A stretch of DNA of 64,000 nt from Pectobacterium carotovorum (GCF_033898505.1 NZ_JAXAFK010000002.1:310001-374000); one strand, 5' to 3'; shown: positions 1 to 10,833, counted from the stretch's first letter. Notes: generated from the sequence alone by a model not told the origin. Numbers and translations are program-made.

Positions 1-293
1 TTTGGCTGAGTGGCGAGCAACAGCACATCTCCGGCTTTGGCCTGAATGTGGCAACCGTTGCTGTCGCGGTATTCTGCCTCACCCTGAAGAATAATATTCA
101 GGATATCAACCCGTGGGTAGGTTCGCGGCTGGAATGATGCCCCCGGCGCCAATACTTCCTGATTGAGCACGCGCAGAGAGGCGTAGCCCAGCAGCTGTGG
201 GTCAAAATAGTGACCAAAAGAGAATGTATAGCGTGCCTGCAACCAGCCATAGTCGGCCTGGCCGCATTGCCCCGCTGCTCTTCGTGTGATCAT
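1..293 (-). CDS. yhaK: Pirin-family protein YhaK (N-terminal part, runs off the window)
   Basis: The reverse strand from an ATG at 291-293 gives 97 codons beginning MITRRAAGQCGQADYG. This closely resembles the start of E. coli YhaK, a cytosolic pirin-like bicupin. The stretch includes the typical SFGHYFDP and YASLRVLN segments of the first cupin. The C-terminal part lies beyond position 1. It is divergent from yhaJ, as in E. coli. Pirins are cupin metalloproteins; E. coli YhaK is linked to oxidative stress, but its substrate is not established. The identity rests on remembered similarity and gene order. Confidence 0.85.
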   Translation of the reverse strand, partial: MITRRAAGQCGQADYGWLQARYTFSFGHYFDPQLLGYASLRVLNQEVLAPGASFQPRTYPRVDILNIILQGEAEYRDSNGCHIQAKAGDVLLLATQP

Positions 294-406
294 AATCTTT
301 ATCCCCCCAGATAATTATTTCTTAAACCGATAGTAATTGTGTGGACGTTGGATTGTTAGCTAGTTAATCTGGTGGGTATATTCAAAATTCCTGAATGAGT
401 ACGAAG

Positions 407-1303
407 ATGGCGAAAGAACGAGCATTGACGCTGGAAGCCTTGAGGGTTATGGATGCGATCGATCGTCGTGGCAGCTTTGCCGCTGCGGCAGACGAACTGG
501 GTAGAGTGCCTTCGGCGCTGAGCTATACCATGCAGAAACTGGAAGAAGAGTTGGATGTGGTGTTGTTCGATCGTTCCGGACATCGTACTAAATTCACGAA
601 TGTCGGGCGCATGCTACTGGAACGTGGGCGTATCCTGCTGGAAGCCGCGGATAAGCTCACTACGGATGCGGAAGCACTGGCACGCGGCTGGGAAACGCAC
701 CTGACGATTGTGACGGAAGCGCTTATTCCGACTCAGCGACTTTTTCCCTTAATCGATAAGCTGGCGCTCAAAGCGAATACGCAGGTGTCGATTCTGACGG
801 AAGTGCTGGCGGGTGCGTGGGAGCGTCTTGAGCAAGGGCGTGCCGATATCGTGATTGCGCCGGACATGCATTTTCGCGCCTCTTCAGAAATGAATACCCG
901 CAAGCTGTACACGATGAATAACGTCTATGTCGCCAGCCCAGAGCACCCGATTCATCAGGAACCTGAACCGCTGTCGGATGCGACCCGGGTGAAATACCGT
1001 GGAATTGCGGTGGCGGACACGGCGCGTGAGCGCCCGGTTCTGACCGTGCAACTGTTGGATAAACAGCAGCGTCTGACGGTGAGCTCGCTGGATGATAAGC
1101 GGCGTGCGCTGCTGGCGGGATTAGGTGTTGCGACCATGCCTTATCCAATGGTTGCACAAGATATTGCCGAAGGGCGTTTACTGGTGATTGGTCCGGAGCA
1201 TCAGATGGAAAGCCAGATTATTATGGCATGGCGGCGAGACAGCATGGGCGAGGCGAAATCCTGGTTCCTGCGTGAAATTCCGAAGTTGCTGAACCAGCCC
1301 TAA
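407..1303 (+). CDS. yhaJ: LysR-type transcriptional regulator YhaJ
   Basis: A LysR-family regulator with an N-terminal winged helix-turn-helix at about residues 5-64 (SFAAAADELGRVPSALSYTM) and a C-terminal periplasmic-binding-like effector domain. The sequence is nearly identical to E. coli YhaJ over its first 90 residues. In E. coli, YhaJ activates yqjF in response to dinitrotoluene breakdown products and related quinones. yqjF and yqjG are the next genes here, so the same circuit is likely. I chose the ATG at 407 because the E. coli protein begins MAKERA; an in-frame ATG at 395 would add four residues. It is divergent from yhaK and convergent with yqjG. Confidence 0.9.
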   Translation: MAKERALTLEALRVMDAIDRRGSFAAAADELGRVPSALSYTMQKLEEELDVVLFDRSGHRTKFTNVGRMLLERGRILLEAADKLTTDAEALARGWETHLTIVTEALIPTQRLFPLIDKLALKANTQVSILTEVLAGAWERLEQGRADIVIAPDMHFRASSEMNTRKLYTMNNVYVASPEHPIHQEPEPLSDATRVKYRGIAVADTARERPVLTVQLLDKQQRLTVSSLDDKRRALLAGLGVATMPYPMVAQDIAEGRLLVIGPEHQMESQIIMAWRRDSMGEAKSWFLREIPKLLNQP

Positions 1304-1318
1304 ATCCCGCGCTTTTTG

Positions 1319-1345
1319 CGGCAAGGTGTGGGCCACACCTTGCCG
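1319..1345. terminator. Perfect palindrome between convergent yhaJ and yqjG
   Basis: Thirteen base pairs (CGGCAAGGTGTGG and its complement) around a single central G form a strong hairpin between the two converging gene ends. No clear T-tract follows on either strand, so termination is inferred from position only. Confidence 0.4.
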
Positions 1346-1373
1346 TGCACTTCATTACTAATCGACAAACGCC

Positions 1374-2369
1374 TCAGTATAAACTGACAAACGTCTTATC
1401 ACGCTGATGAGGCTGGTTCAGATCCTGCTCTGGACCCAGCGAAATCACGCCATGCGGATTAATGGTGCCGTGGCTACGATAGTAGTGGTGACGAATGTGT
1501 GCCATATCGACGGTATCGGCGATGCCGGGCATCTGATAAATATCACGCAGAAAACCGAACAGGTTTGGATAATCACTCAGACGATATTTATCGCATTTAA
1601 AATGCGTGTGATAGACCGGATCGAAACGGATCAGCGTCGTCCACAGCCGCAGATCGGCTTCGGTTAACTGCTCACCGGTGAGATAGCGCTGTTTTGCCAG
1701 TATGGCTTCCAGATCGGATAACGCGGCGAAAACGGTCGTCGCGGATTCATCATAGGCTGACTGACTCGTTGCAAAACCGGCTTTGTAAACGCCGTTGTTG
1801 ACCTTGTCGTAAATCCAGCCGTTCAATTCATCAATCTGAGTGCGTAGCGCTTCTGGATAGTAATCTCCCGCCGTGGCTCCTACGCCGTCAAAAGCGCTGT
1901 TCAGCATACGGATGATATCGGCGGATTCGTTACTGACGATGGTGTGCTGCTCGGTGTCCCACAGGACGGGCACGGTCACCCGACCGCTGTAGTCCGGTTT
2001 GGCGTGCAGGTAGAGTTGGTAGAGGAATTCGTGCTGATAGAGCGAATCACCCGTCGCGCCCTCAAAATCGGTACCGAACGTCCAGCCGTGATCGAGCATG
2101 AGCGGATGAACCACCGAAACCGCGATATGATCTTCTAATCCCTTCAACTGCCGCATGAGCAGCGTGCGGTGTGCCCACGGACAGGCGAGCGAAACATAGA
2201 GATGATAACGACCGGATTGGGCGGGAAAGCCGCCTTTGCCGGTGAGGCCGGGTGCGCCATCGGGCGTTACCCAGTTGCGGAATGCGGATTCTGAACGCTT
2301 AAAGTGACCGCCGGTAGATTTGGTTTCATACCAGGTATCGTGCCATACGCCGTCAACCAGTTGTCCCAT
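1374..2369 (-). CDS. yqjG: Glutathionyl-hydroquinone reductase YqjG
   Basis: A cytosolic Xi-class glutathione transferase that reduces glutathionyl-hydroquinones. At 331 residues it is close to E. coli YqjG (328). The catalytic Cys63 lies in the family motif SLACPWAHRT, and a helical GST C-terminal domain follows (NESADIIRM, LTEADLRLW). The start is at 2369, where the protein begins MGQLVDGVWHDTWY behind a GGGAGG-type ribosome site; a longer frame from 2408 lacks family support. It lies downstream of yqjF in the same direction. Both belong to the YhaJ-linked quinone/aromatic response in E. coli. Confidence 0.93.
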   Translation of the reverse strand: MGQLVDGVWHDTWYETKSTGGHFKRSESAFRNWVTPDGAPGLTGKGGFPAQSGRYHLYVSLACPWAHRTLLMRQLKGLEDHIAVSVVHPLMLDHGWTFGTDFEGATGDSLYQHEFLYQLYLHAKPDYSGRVTVPVLWDTEQHTIVSNESADIIRMLNSAFDGVGATAGDYYPEALRTQIDELNGWIYDKVNNGVYKAGFATSQSAYDESATTVFAALSDLEAILAKQRYLTGEQLTEADLRLWTTLIRFDPVYHTHFKCDKYRLSDYPNLFGFLRDIYQMPGIADTVDMAHIRHHYYRSHGTINPHGVISLGPEQDLNQPHQRDKTFVSLY

Positions 2370-2477
2370 AAATCCTCCCGTTAGTGAGTGATGATAAGAC
2401 GACGGCAAGCCTGGTATGCTTGCCGTCTAATTCGTTATTCGACTATTAAGTGTAGTACAGGCCGGACAAGGCTTGTC

Positions 2478-2876
2478 TTACCACTTTTTGCCCAGCAGGC
2501 GGTCGATGCTGAATGCGCCAGGACCTGTTACAGCCAGCAGGAGGTAGCCACCAGCGATGGTCAGGTTTTTCATGAACATCAGTTGGTTCATGCCTTCCGC
2601 AAAGTTAGAGTGGAAAATCAGTGCGGTCAGCAGCGTAAAGCCCGCGGTGAACAGTGCAACGGTACGCGTCAGCAGACCGAACAGCACCGCCAGACCACCA
2701 CCCAGTTCCAGCAGAATCGTCAGCGGCAGCAGGAAGGTCGGTACGCCCATCGCCTGCATATATTGTTGTGTGCCTGCGTAGGCATCACCCAGCTTACCGT
2801 AACCTGCAACGATAAACAGAATCGGCATTAAGATACGTGCAACCAGCAGTGCAGTGCTTTCTAAATTTTTCATCAT
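2478..2876 (-). CDS. yqjF: DoxX-family inner membrane protein YqjF
   Basis: A 132-residue protein of the DoxX family with four predicted membrane helices (for example LLVARILMPILFIVAGYGKL and LTIAGGYLLLAVTGPGAF). It matches E. coli YqjF in length and sequence. In E. coli its promoter is activated by YhaJ and is used as a nitroaromatic biosensor element. Its biochemical role is unknown. A GGAGAG ribosome site precedes two adjacent ATG codons (2876 and 2873). The 269-base stretch behind it (2877-3145) holds its promoter region and no gene. Confidence 0.88.
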   Translation of the reverse strand: MMKNLESTALLVARILMPILFIVAGYGKLGDAYAGTQQYMQAMGVPTFLLPLTILLELGGGLAVLFGLLTRTVALFTAGFTLLTALIFHSNFAEGMNQLMFMKNLTIAGGYLLLAVTGPGAFSIDRLLGKKW

Positions 2877-3145
2877 CTCTCCAATTGATTTTGTTGTGGG
2901 CTATATCGCCCTGTTGTGTTTGTTGTAGCAGGTGTTGTCTGAAAACTTGGCCCGCCATCAGGTTATGGGCAGATAGTATAGAGAGATGATTTACGCTGCC
3001 AGCGAGTATAATTGTTGTTTTATTTCAGAAAAATTGATGTTTGGTTAAGTTACAAGAACGCGCCGCCATGACGTGAGCGCGTTGGGCAAAAGTGAGATGA
3101 AAAATGCCGTACAGGAAAGGCAGAGCGCCGATGCGATAGGAAGGA

Positions 3146-3436
3146 TTACGGACGTGGATCAAACGTTTTGCGAACGAGCCTGAATGTTCCCCACAGCCCA
3201 ACGAGGCGGCGTCCCCAGCGAATCATACGACTGGGGTGGCGCACGCCATAGAGCGCCACGAGGCTGGAGCCAACGATCCAGTATTTACGCCACTGCATAA
3301 GACTTTGCCAGCCGCGATCGTAACGGGCGGTGGTGTCCAGCCAGTGTTTCTTACCTGCCGATAAATCCAGCCGCTGCTGCTGTATCTGGCGCAGTAGCTG
3401 GGCTTTTTCTCTGTCTCGCTGTTGACGCTGGCTCAT
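3146..3436 (-). CDS. yqjK: YqjK-like protein
   Basis: A 96-residue basic protein (many Arg, Gln and Lys). It has one hydrophobic stretch near residues 50-62 (KYWIVGSSLVALYGV), matching the small YqjK family next to yqjD and yqjE in enterobacteria. Its start overlaps the stop of yqjE by four bases (ATGA), so the two are translationally coupled. Function is unknown. It is the last gene of the yqjD-yqjE-yqjK unit. Confidence 0.8.
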   Translation of the reverse strand: MSQRQQRDREKAQLLRQIQQQRLDLSAGKKHWLDTTARYDRGWQSLMQWRKYWIVGSSLVALYGVRHPSRMIRWGRRLVGLWGTFRLVRKTFDPRP

Positions 3437-3828
3437 TTGGGATCTTCCTCCAACAGCGATCTGTCAGTCGCCAGCTCCTTACGTGTGGCTTTGAGCAGGG
3501 TGGAACGACGTACCTTCAGCAGCGTCCAGACGCCGCCTATCAGCGCTAGCCCAAGCAATGTGGCGGTGATACACCCCAGCGCAAAGAGACGATATTGCGG
3601 GTCGATGCCCCAGATGATGAGCGCAATCAGGCTCATAATGCCAAAAGTGGCGAAAATCAGCGTCAGACCGACCATCATCAGCAACTGAATCAGATTGGTT
3701 TTTTCTTCCTCTAATTCAATTACGGCGAGTCGGACACGGCTTTCCACCATGCTGACAATAATGGAGATGATGCGCTGAGCAGAAGCCATGACCCCGCTTG
3801 CGGGGCCTTGTTGTGATTTATCCGTCAT
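3433..3828 (-). CDS. yqjE: Phage-holin-family membrane protein YqjE
   Basis: A 131-residue protein of the actinobacterial holin-X/YqjE family. Two central membrane helices (about residues 48-70 and 78-100) are flanked by an N-terminal amphipathic segment. It starts 13 bases after the yqjD stop and overlaps yqjK by four bases. E. coli YqjE copurifies with YqjD. The precise role is unknown. Confidence 0.83.
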   Translation of the reverse strand: MTDKSQQGPASGVMASAQRIISIIVSMVESRVRLAVIELEEEKTNLIQLLMMVGLTLIFATFGIMSLIALIIWGIDPQYRLFALGCITATLLGLALIGGVWTLLKVRRSTLLKATRKELATDRSLLEEDPK

Positions 3829-3841
3829 AACGATCCGCTAA

Positions 3842-4147
3842 TTAGCGACGAGACAACAGGACGCCAAGCACGACGCCGACAGCAGCACCAATACCGACAC
3901 CGGTCCACGGGTTCTGACGTACATAGTCGTCCGCAGATTCAACCGCTTCTTTGGTTTGGGAGGCGATGCGCTCACCGGTATCGCTCAGACGGCTACGGGT
4001 TTCTTTCAGCGCGCTCTCTGCTTTATTGCGCAGTTTGTCGAGTTCCGCTTTAGATTTATCGCTGGAGGTGCTTAATACTTCTTCCAGCGTATCCGCCAGT
4101 GATTTCAATTCGGCGCGTAGGTATTCAGAATTTTGATCTTTAGCCAT
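3842..4147 (-). CDS. yqjD: Ribosome-associated membrane protein of the YqjD/ElaB family
   Basis: A 101-residue DUF883 protein. A hydrophilic helical N-terminal region (about residues 1-78) ends in the family motif VRQNPWTGVGIGAAVG, and a single C-terminal membrane anchor finishes in LLSRR. In E. coli, YqjD is stationary-phase induced, sits in the inner membrane by its C-terminus, and binds 70S and 100S ribosomes. Gene order with yqjE and yqjK supports yqjD over the paralogue elaB. Confidence 0.88.
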   Translation of the reverse strand: MAKDQNSEYLRAELKSLADTLEEVLSTSSDKSKAELDKLRNKAESALKETRSRLSDTGERIASQTKEAVESADDYVRQNPWTGVGIGAAVGVVLGVLLSRR

Positions 4148-4322
4148 ATTAATAACCCTTCGTGTTATAAACCTGAACGTTAACTATAGCTGAAGCTGAA
4201 ATTTATGCCGCCCCAAACGGGTACGGACAATTCTGATAACTCGCTGTAAATTTTAGTGATTTGGTTTTTGAATATAAAATGAACAATTGCTGTGTGTTTT
4301 ATAGGGACAATATATTGATGGG

Positions 4323-4721
4323 TTATTGCGATGCGGCACGTTCCGCTGCGCGTAATTCCTGCTCGGCTTCAGCCAGCTTTCTTTCGCGCTTGAGGATCTT
4401 TTCGGCGTCATCCCCTTTCTGCCGGCTTTCGTTCAGTTCCTGCTGGCGTTCAGCGACGTCTTTACGCTTTTCCGCAATCGCTTCCTGACGCTTCTCAGCC
4501 AGACCAGCATCCGTACAGTGGGTTTTCACGCCGTCCAGCGCCTTCTCCAGCCCATTGATGCGGTTCTGATTGCCGTGCTTACGCGCTTCATCGATTTGGC
4601 GCTGAATATCCTGCGCTTTCTGCTGACAGGTTTCCACTTGATTGGCGGTATTCGCCAGCGCGTGGCCGGAAAGCAGGACAGATAATGCAATGATGGATGG
4701 AAATTGTTTCATCTTCGTCAC
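4323..4721 (-). CDS. yqjC: DUF1090 periplasmic protein YqjC
   Basis: A 132-residue protein with a signal peptide (cleavage probably after ALA near residue 23). A long, highly charged helical region rich in Gln, Glu, Lys and Arg follows. This is the DUF1090 family, with Cys33 and a Cys near residue 73 available for a disulfide. It overlaps the mzrA stop by four bases, so it is cotranscribed with yqjA and mzrA. Function is unknown. Confidence 0.82.
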   Translation of the reverse strand: MTKMKQFPSIIALSVLLSGHALANTANQVETCQQKAQDIQRQIDEARKHGNQNRINGLEKALDGVKTHCTDAGLAEKRQEAIAEKRKDVAERQQELNESRQKGDDAEKILKRERKLAEAEQELRAAERAASQ

Positions 4722-5113
4722 CCCAGTTTGGATTGTTTCTGTGTCAGTTTCTGCTGCCAGAACGGTGTCGGGGTTGTCGCCTGCTGCGCGGTAATGGTGA
4801 CTTTGGGCAGAGACAATCGCAGGACATCTCTGGCAGCGATACTCTGTTCTGGCGAGGCAAGACGGACGATCAGGCTATCTTGCTCTGGTGTAATGCTTTT
4901 GATCGCAATGCCTTTTTCATTAAGACGCTGATACACGTAAAAGCCATCTGGCAGCGCGGCGCCATCGTCAGGCTTGATGTGCAGCATCGCATCATCCTGG
5001 GAATGGCGAGGCGACTGGGACTGCGTCAAGGCGATAATGGGCAGGGCAAGCAATATCAGTATGCGGCCTACTTTTCTGGGGGTAAGTTTAGGGAATAACC
5101 AGCGGATTGACAC
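4718..5113 (-). CDS. mzrA: EnvZ/OmpR regulator MzrA
   Basis: A 131-residue bitopic inner membrane protein. A short basic N-terminus and one membrane helix (about residues 14-30, RILILLALPIIALTQ) precede a periplasmic domain. In E. coli, MzrA (formerly YqjB) binds the sensor kinase EnvZ and links the Cpx response to OmpR output. It starts two bases after yqjA ends and overlaps yqjC by four bases. Identity rests on synteny and overall layout. Confidence 0.82.
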   Translation of the reverse strand: MSIRWLFPKLTPRKVGRILILLALPIIALTQSQSPRHSQDDAMLHIKPDDGAALPDGFYVYQRLNEKGIAIKSITPEQDSLIVRLASPEQSIAARDVLRLSLPKVTITAQQATTPTPFWQQKLTQKQSKLG

Positions 5114-5115
5114 GG

Positions 5116-6387
<1,272 letters not shown>

Positions 6388-7164
6388 TTAAGACTTACCG
6401 GCGTGTATCTGATCGAGATGAACGACCGGGTTCTCGGCGAACATATAGCGATCGACGTTAAACTCGAAATCGTCCGTCGTGGCGCGAAACAGCATCTGTT
6501 TTGTGTTTTCCAGATGTTGCCACATGGCCAGCTTGGCGGCGTAAGGATCTTTGCGAATCAGCGCTTTAAGAATGCGGTCGTGCTCTTCGCACCAGCTTTC
6601 TATCGACTTGTCGTCAATGTGCTCATGCAGTTTGCGCCAGTAAGGATTATGGATCCGTTGGCTCCACATTTTTTCGACGATAGTCGCCATCGCAGAGTTT
6701 TGTGTTGCCAGCGCGACCTGAACGTGGAATTTGAGATCCCACTGAGAATCACGGAAGCGATCTTCCTGACGTGCATACTCCTGAATTTCCATCAGTTGAA
6801 TGATGTCCTGACGGGTTACCTGCGTGGCCGCAAATTCAGCAATATTGCTTTCAATGAGTTGACGTGCCTGAAGCAGCTCAAACGGACCGGCCGCGACGAA
6901 TTCAATATCGCCGCTATTAATGAACGGGGTCTTCTGCTGGTTGGAAATAACGTGAATGCCTGAACCTTTGCGTACTTCAACGTACCCTTCGACTTCCAGC
7001 ATTATGATGGCTTCGCGCACCACGGTGCGGCTGACGTTCATTTCTTCAGAAATATAGCGTTCTGCCGGTAATTTTTCGCCGACCTGGTACATACCACTTT
7101 CGATGCGCTGTTTTAATTCTGCGGCTAACTGCTGGTATAGCCGTCGGGGTTCAGTGAGTGCCAT
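6388..7164 (-). CDS. exuR: GntR-family repressor of hexuronate genes, ExuR
   Basis: A 258-residue FadR-subfamily GntR regulator, the same length as E. coli ExuR. It has an N-terminal winged helix (about residues 8-75, [20 protein letters not shown]) and an all-helical effector domain. ExuR represses exuT, uxaCBA and itself and is released by galacturonate or a derivative. An operator-like site lies just upstream at 7245-7265, and a very similar one sits in the exuT-uxaC intergenic region. It is transcribed in the same direction as exuT, 210 bases downstream. Confidence 0.95.
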   Translation of the reverse strand: MALTEPRRLYQQLAAELKQRIESGMYQVGEKLPAERYISEEMNVSRTVVREAIIMLEVEGYVEVRKGSGIHVISNQQKTPFINSGDIEFVAAGPFELLQARQLIESNIAEFAATQVTRQDIIQLMEIQEYARQEDRFRDSQWDLKFHVQVALATQNSAMATIVEKMWSQRIHNPYWRKLHEHIDDKSIESWCEEHDRILKALIRKDPYAAKLAMWQHLENTKQMLFRATTDDFEFNVDRYMFAENPVVHLDQIHAGKS

Positions 7165-7244
7165 GATGATGTCTACTCTCGATAGATGACGGTCCGTGTG
7201 CCACGTCAGGGCCTGAGTGTCTATCTCGTTAATCTTTGAGGAAT

Positions 7245-7265
7245 GATTTGTTATACCACTTAATC
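7245..7265. promoter_or_regulatory. ExuR-like operator upstream of exuR
   Basis: The sequence TTTGTTATACCACTT shares 13 of 15 bases with TTTGTCATACAACTT upstream of exuT and uxaC. It resembles the ExuR/UxuR palindrome with a central TATAC. The placement suggests autorepression of exuR. Binding is inferred. Confidence 0.55.
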
Positions 7266-7321
7266 ATAGCAGCAACCAATGTTGCGGTCACAGTTATCAC
7301 AGTGTGTTATTGCGGGAGAGG

Positions 7322-7357
7322 TGACTCACCCGGTATCCGATCATACCGGATGAGTCA
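7322..7357 (-). terminator. Hairpin at the exuT 3' end
   Basis: TGACTCA plus CCGGTAT pair with ATACCGG plus TGAGTCA, giving a 14-bp stem with one internal mismatch and a 6-base loop, directly after exuT. There is no T-tract on the minus strand, so it may act as an RNA-stabilising hairpin rather than a terminator. Confidence 0.45.
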
Positions 7358-7374
7358 GGATAATGCAGGGATTA

Positions 7375-8676
7375 TCAGTGCTGGTTGGCTTCTTTCAAGG
7401 TTTCAGCCGCGGCAGCGACTTCTGAAGCGGGTTGGTTTTTCAACACCGTCCAGATGACGACGGCGCCTAACAGGTCAAACACCGCCAGTGCAGCAAACAG
7501 CGGGCTAAAGCCCAGCGTATCGGCCAGTGCGCCTACAACCAGTGCGAACATGGTGCTTGCCATCCAGGCCGCCATACCGGTTAAACCGTTTGCCGTGGCG
7601 ACTTCATTACGGCCAAATACGTCAGATGACAGAGTAATCAGCGCGCCGGACAGCGACTGGTGCGCGAAACCGCCGACGCACAGCAGCGCGATGGCGACGT
7701 AAGGGCTAGAAAACAGCCCGATCATCCCCGGTGCAATCATCAATATCGCTCCCATCGTCACCACCAGCTTGCGGGAAACGATCAGGTTCACTTTGAAATA
7801 TTTCTGGAACAGCATCGGCAGGTAGCCGCCCAGAATACAGCCGATATCGGCGAACAGCATCGGCATCCACGCGAACATGGCGATTTCTTTTAGGTTAAAG
7901 CCGTAGGCTTTAAACATGAATAGCGGGATCCACGCGTTGAACGTTCCCCAGGCCGGTTCAGCCAGAAAACGCGGCAGCGCGATACCCCAGAATTGACGGT
8001 TACGCAGGATCTGCCAGGCAGACATTTTCTTCGCGTTATTGGTTTGGTGCTGCGCTTCCTGCCCGCTAAGAATATAGTCGCGCTCTTCGTCACTGAGTTT
8101 TTTCTGATCTTTAGGGTGTTTATAAAAAACGAGCCAGCAGATGGCCCAGACCAGGCTCAGCGCACCGGTAATGATAAAGGCCATTTCCCAGCTGTGTGCC
8201 ACAATCGCCCACACCACCAGCGGCGGCGCGATCATCGCACCGATGGATGACCCCACGTTGAAGTAACCCACCGCGACAGAGCGCTCTTTTGCCGGAAACC
8301 ATTCGCTGCTGGCTTTCAGGCCCGCAGGGATCATCGCGGCTTCCGCCATACCGACCGCGCCGCGGGCGATCGCTAACCCCCCCCAGCTGTTTGCCAGCGC
8401 GGTTCCCATACAGAAAATAGCCCACAGAATGGCAAACATGGCATAGCCGATTTTGGTGCCCAGCAGATCCAGCACATAACCAGCGATGGGTTGCATAATG
8501 GTATAACAGGCTGAGTAGGCAGCAACGATGTAAGAATATTGCTGTGTGGTGATATGCAATTGATCCTGTAACGTCGGTGCGGCGACAGAAATTGCATTAC
8601 GCGTCAGGTATCCCAGCACGGTGCCAATGGTCACCAGGCCGATCATATACCAGCGTAATCCTTTGATTTTACGCAT
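7375..8676 (-). CDS. exuT: Hexuronate:proton symporter ExuT
   Basis: A 433-residue major facilitator superfamily transporter of the anion:cation symporter family, nearly the same length as E. coli ExuT (432). Twelve membrane helices and the conserved segments SSEWFPAKERS and WGTFNAWIPLFMFKAYGFNL are present. It brings galacturonate and glucuronate into the cell. It is divergent from uxaC, with shared control elements at 8845-9044. In a pectin-degrading bacterium it feeds the adjacent Uxa pathway directly. Confidence 0.95.
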   Translation of the reverse strand: MRKIKGLRWYMIGLVTIGTVLGYLTRNAISVAAPTLQDQLHITTQQYSYIVAAYSACYTIMQPIAGYVLDLLGTKIGYAMFAILWAIFCMGTALANSWGGLAIARGAVGMAEAAMIPAGLKASSEWFPAKERSVAVGYFNVGSSIGAMIAPPLVVWAIVAHSWEMAFIITGALSLVWAICWLVFYKHPKDQKKLSDEERDYILSGQEAQHQTNNAKKMSAWQILRNRQFWGIALPRFLAEPAWGTFNAWIPLFMFKAYGFNLKEIAMFAWMPMLFADIGCILGGYLPMLFQKYFKVNLIVSRKLVVTMGAILMIAPGMIGLFSSPYVAIALLCVGGFAHQSLSGALITLSSDVFGRNEVATANGLTGMAAWMASTMFALVVGALADTLGFSPLFAALAVFDLLGAVVIWTVLKNQPASEVAAAAETLKEANQH

Positions 8677-8844
8677 TTAACTTTCTCTCCGAGTCAATAA
8701 AAAACACAGTGGTGGCTCTTGAGTAGCGTCACGGTGTGAGGTGTCTTGTAATGTGGTACGACACGTTTTGTTGTTGTGCTGAACAGGAAACCCCTTCTCT
8801 TTGTGAGATAGCGATTGAATCCCTGCTTAAGGCAGCGCTACAAT

Positions 8845-8862
8845 AATTTGTCATACAACTTT
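8845..8862. promoter_or_regulatory. ExuR-like operator between exuT and uxaC
   Basis: The sequence AATTTGTCATACAACTTT matches the site in front of exuR in nearly every position of its core. It fits the ExuR/UxuR type with a central ATAC. Confidence 0.55.
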
Positions 8863-8878
8863 AAAAGTTGAGTGATAT

Positions 8879-8899
8879 CATAAAACCATTATTTTTATG
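8879..8899. promoter_or_regulatory. Dyad CATAAAA-N7-TTTTATG, KdgR-box candidate
   Basis: Two perfect 7-base half sites flank CCATTAT. The AT-rich A-run/T-run layout resembles the KdgR boxes that control pectin genes in Erwinia-type bacteria. The assignment is tentative. Confidence 0.35.
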
Positions 8900-9092
8900 C
8901 GGAATAACGAATTGCTCGCTGAAATCGAGAGAGACAAGCGGTTTAAGGCGATAAATGCTGAGTTATTGTACTGCTTGTTACATTTTTGCGATCATGACCT
9001 CACAAATACTGTGAGATATCGCGCATAATTGGTGTGATATCTTTTAACGGTCAACTAATTTGGTGCACAAGAAGCACGGTAAGGAAGAAAAC

Positions 9093-10502
9093 ATGCCCCA
9101 GTTTCTGAGTGAAGATTTTCTGTTAGACAGTGAATTTGCCCGTCGTCTTTATCATGAGTATGCCGTCGACCAGCCGATATTTGACTACCACTGCCATCTG
9201 CCGCCTGAGCAGATCGCGGAAAACTATCGCTTCAAAAATTTGTATGACATCTGGTTGAAAGGCGATCACTACAAGTGGCGTGCGATGCGCACCAACGGTG
9301 TGCCTGAGCGTTTGTGTACGGGCGATGCCAGCGACTGGGAAAAATTTGAAGCCTGGGCTGCTACCGTGCCGCACACCATCGGCAACCCGCTTTATCACTG
9401 GACACACCTGGAGCTGCGCCGTCCGTTTGGCGTAACTGGCACGCTGCTGTCACCAAGCACGGCAAAAGACATTTGGGATCGCTGTAATGCCATGCTGGAA
9501 CGCGATGATTTTACCGCGCGCGGCATCATGCAGCAGATGAACGTGAAAATGGTCGGTACGACGGACGATCCGATTGACGATCTGCGCCACCATAAAACCG
9601 TAGCTCAGGATTCAAGCTTCTCTATCAAAGTGCTGCCGAGCTGGCGTCCGGATAAAGCGTTCAACATTGAACTGGCAACCTTCAACGACTATATGGCAAA
9701 ACTGGGTGAAGTGTCCGACACCGACATTCGTCGTTTTAGCGATCTGCAAGCCGCACTGACCAAACGTCTGGATCACTTCGCGGCGCACGGCTGTAAAGTG
9801 TCTGACCACGCGCTGGATGTCGTGATGTTTGCTGAAGCCGATGAGGCAACGCTGGACAGTATTCTGGCGCGTCGTCTTTCTGGCGAAGCGCTGAGCGAAC
9901 ATGAAGTGGCGCAGTTCAAGACTGGCGTTCTGGTCTGGCTGGGGGCGGAATATGCGCGTCGCGGCTGGGTTCAGCAGTATCACATTGGCGCACTGCGCAA
10001 CAATAACCTGCGTCAGTTCAAGCTTCTGGGGCCGGACGTGGGTTTCGACTCCATCAACGACCGTCCGCTGGCTCAGGAACTGTCTCGCCTGCTCAGCAAG
10101 CAGAATGAAGAAAACCTGTTGCCTAAAACCATCCTTTACTGCCTGAACCCGCGCGATAACGAAGTGCTCGGCACCATGATCGGCAACTTCCAGGGTGAAG
10201 GGATGCCGGGCAAGATGCAGTTCGGTTCCGGCTGGTGGTTCAACGATCAGAAAGACGGCATGCAGCGCCAGATGACCCAGCTCGCACAGCTTGGCTTACT
10301 GAGCCGCTTCGTCGGCATGCTGACCGATAGCCGTAGCTTCCTGTCTTACACCCGCCATGAATATTTCCGCCGCATTCTGTGCCAGATGATTGGCCGCTGG
10401 GTGGAAGATGGCGAAGCGCCAGCCGATCTGCCGTTGCTGGGCGAAATGGTGAAAAACATCAGTTTCGATAACGCTAAAAACTATTTTGCCATCGAGCTGT
10501 AA
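9093..10502 (+). CDS. uxaC: Uronate isomerase UxaC
   Basis: Isomerises D-galacturonate to D-tagaturonate (and glucuronate to fructuronate), the first cytosolic step of the pathway. The 469-residue protein belongs to the amidohydrolase superfamily. It has the metal-ligand motif DYHCHLPP near residue 25 and the conserved C-terminal stretch [21 protein letters not shown] chose the ATG at 9093 because it follows an AAGGAAG ribosome site and matches the E. coli N-terminus; the frame extends back to 9060 without family support. uxaB follows after a 331-base gap containing a repeat. Confidence 0.96.
   Translation: MPQFLSEDFLLDSEFARRLYHEYAVDQPIFDYHCHLPPEQIAENYRFKNLYDIWLKGDHYKWRAMRTNGVPERLCTGDASDWEKFEAWAATVPHTIGNPLYHWTHLELRRPFGVTGTLLSPSTAKDIWDRCNAMLERDDFTARGIMQQMNVKMVGTTDDPIDDLRHHKTVAQDSSFSIKVLPSWRPDKAFNIELATFNDYMAKLGEVSDTDIRRFSDLQAALTKRLDHFAAHGCKVSDHALDVVMFAEADEATLDSILARRLSGEALSEHEVAQFKTGVLVWLGAEYARRGWVQQYHIGALRNNNLRQFKLLGPDVGFDSINDRPLAQELSRLLSKQNEENLLPKTILYCLNPRDNEVLGTMIGNFQGEGMPGKMQFGSGWWFNDQKDGMQRQMTQLAQLGLLSRFVGMLTDSRSFLSYTRHEYFRRILCQMIGRWVEDGEAPADLPLLGEMVKNISFDNAKNYFAIEL

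Positions 10503-10833
<331 letters not shown>

Larger units (their letters stand above)
8677..9092. other. Divergent control region between exuT and uxaC
   Basis: These 416 bases hold no gene. They carry an ExuR-like site (8845-8862), a dyad (8879-8899) and a second half-matching ExuR-like site (9027-9044). AT-rich stretches for both promoters are also present. Dense regulation by ExuR and probably KdgR and CRP is expected from related soft-rot bacteria, but only the sites listed can be seen. Confidence 0.6.
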
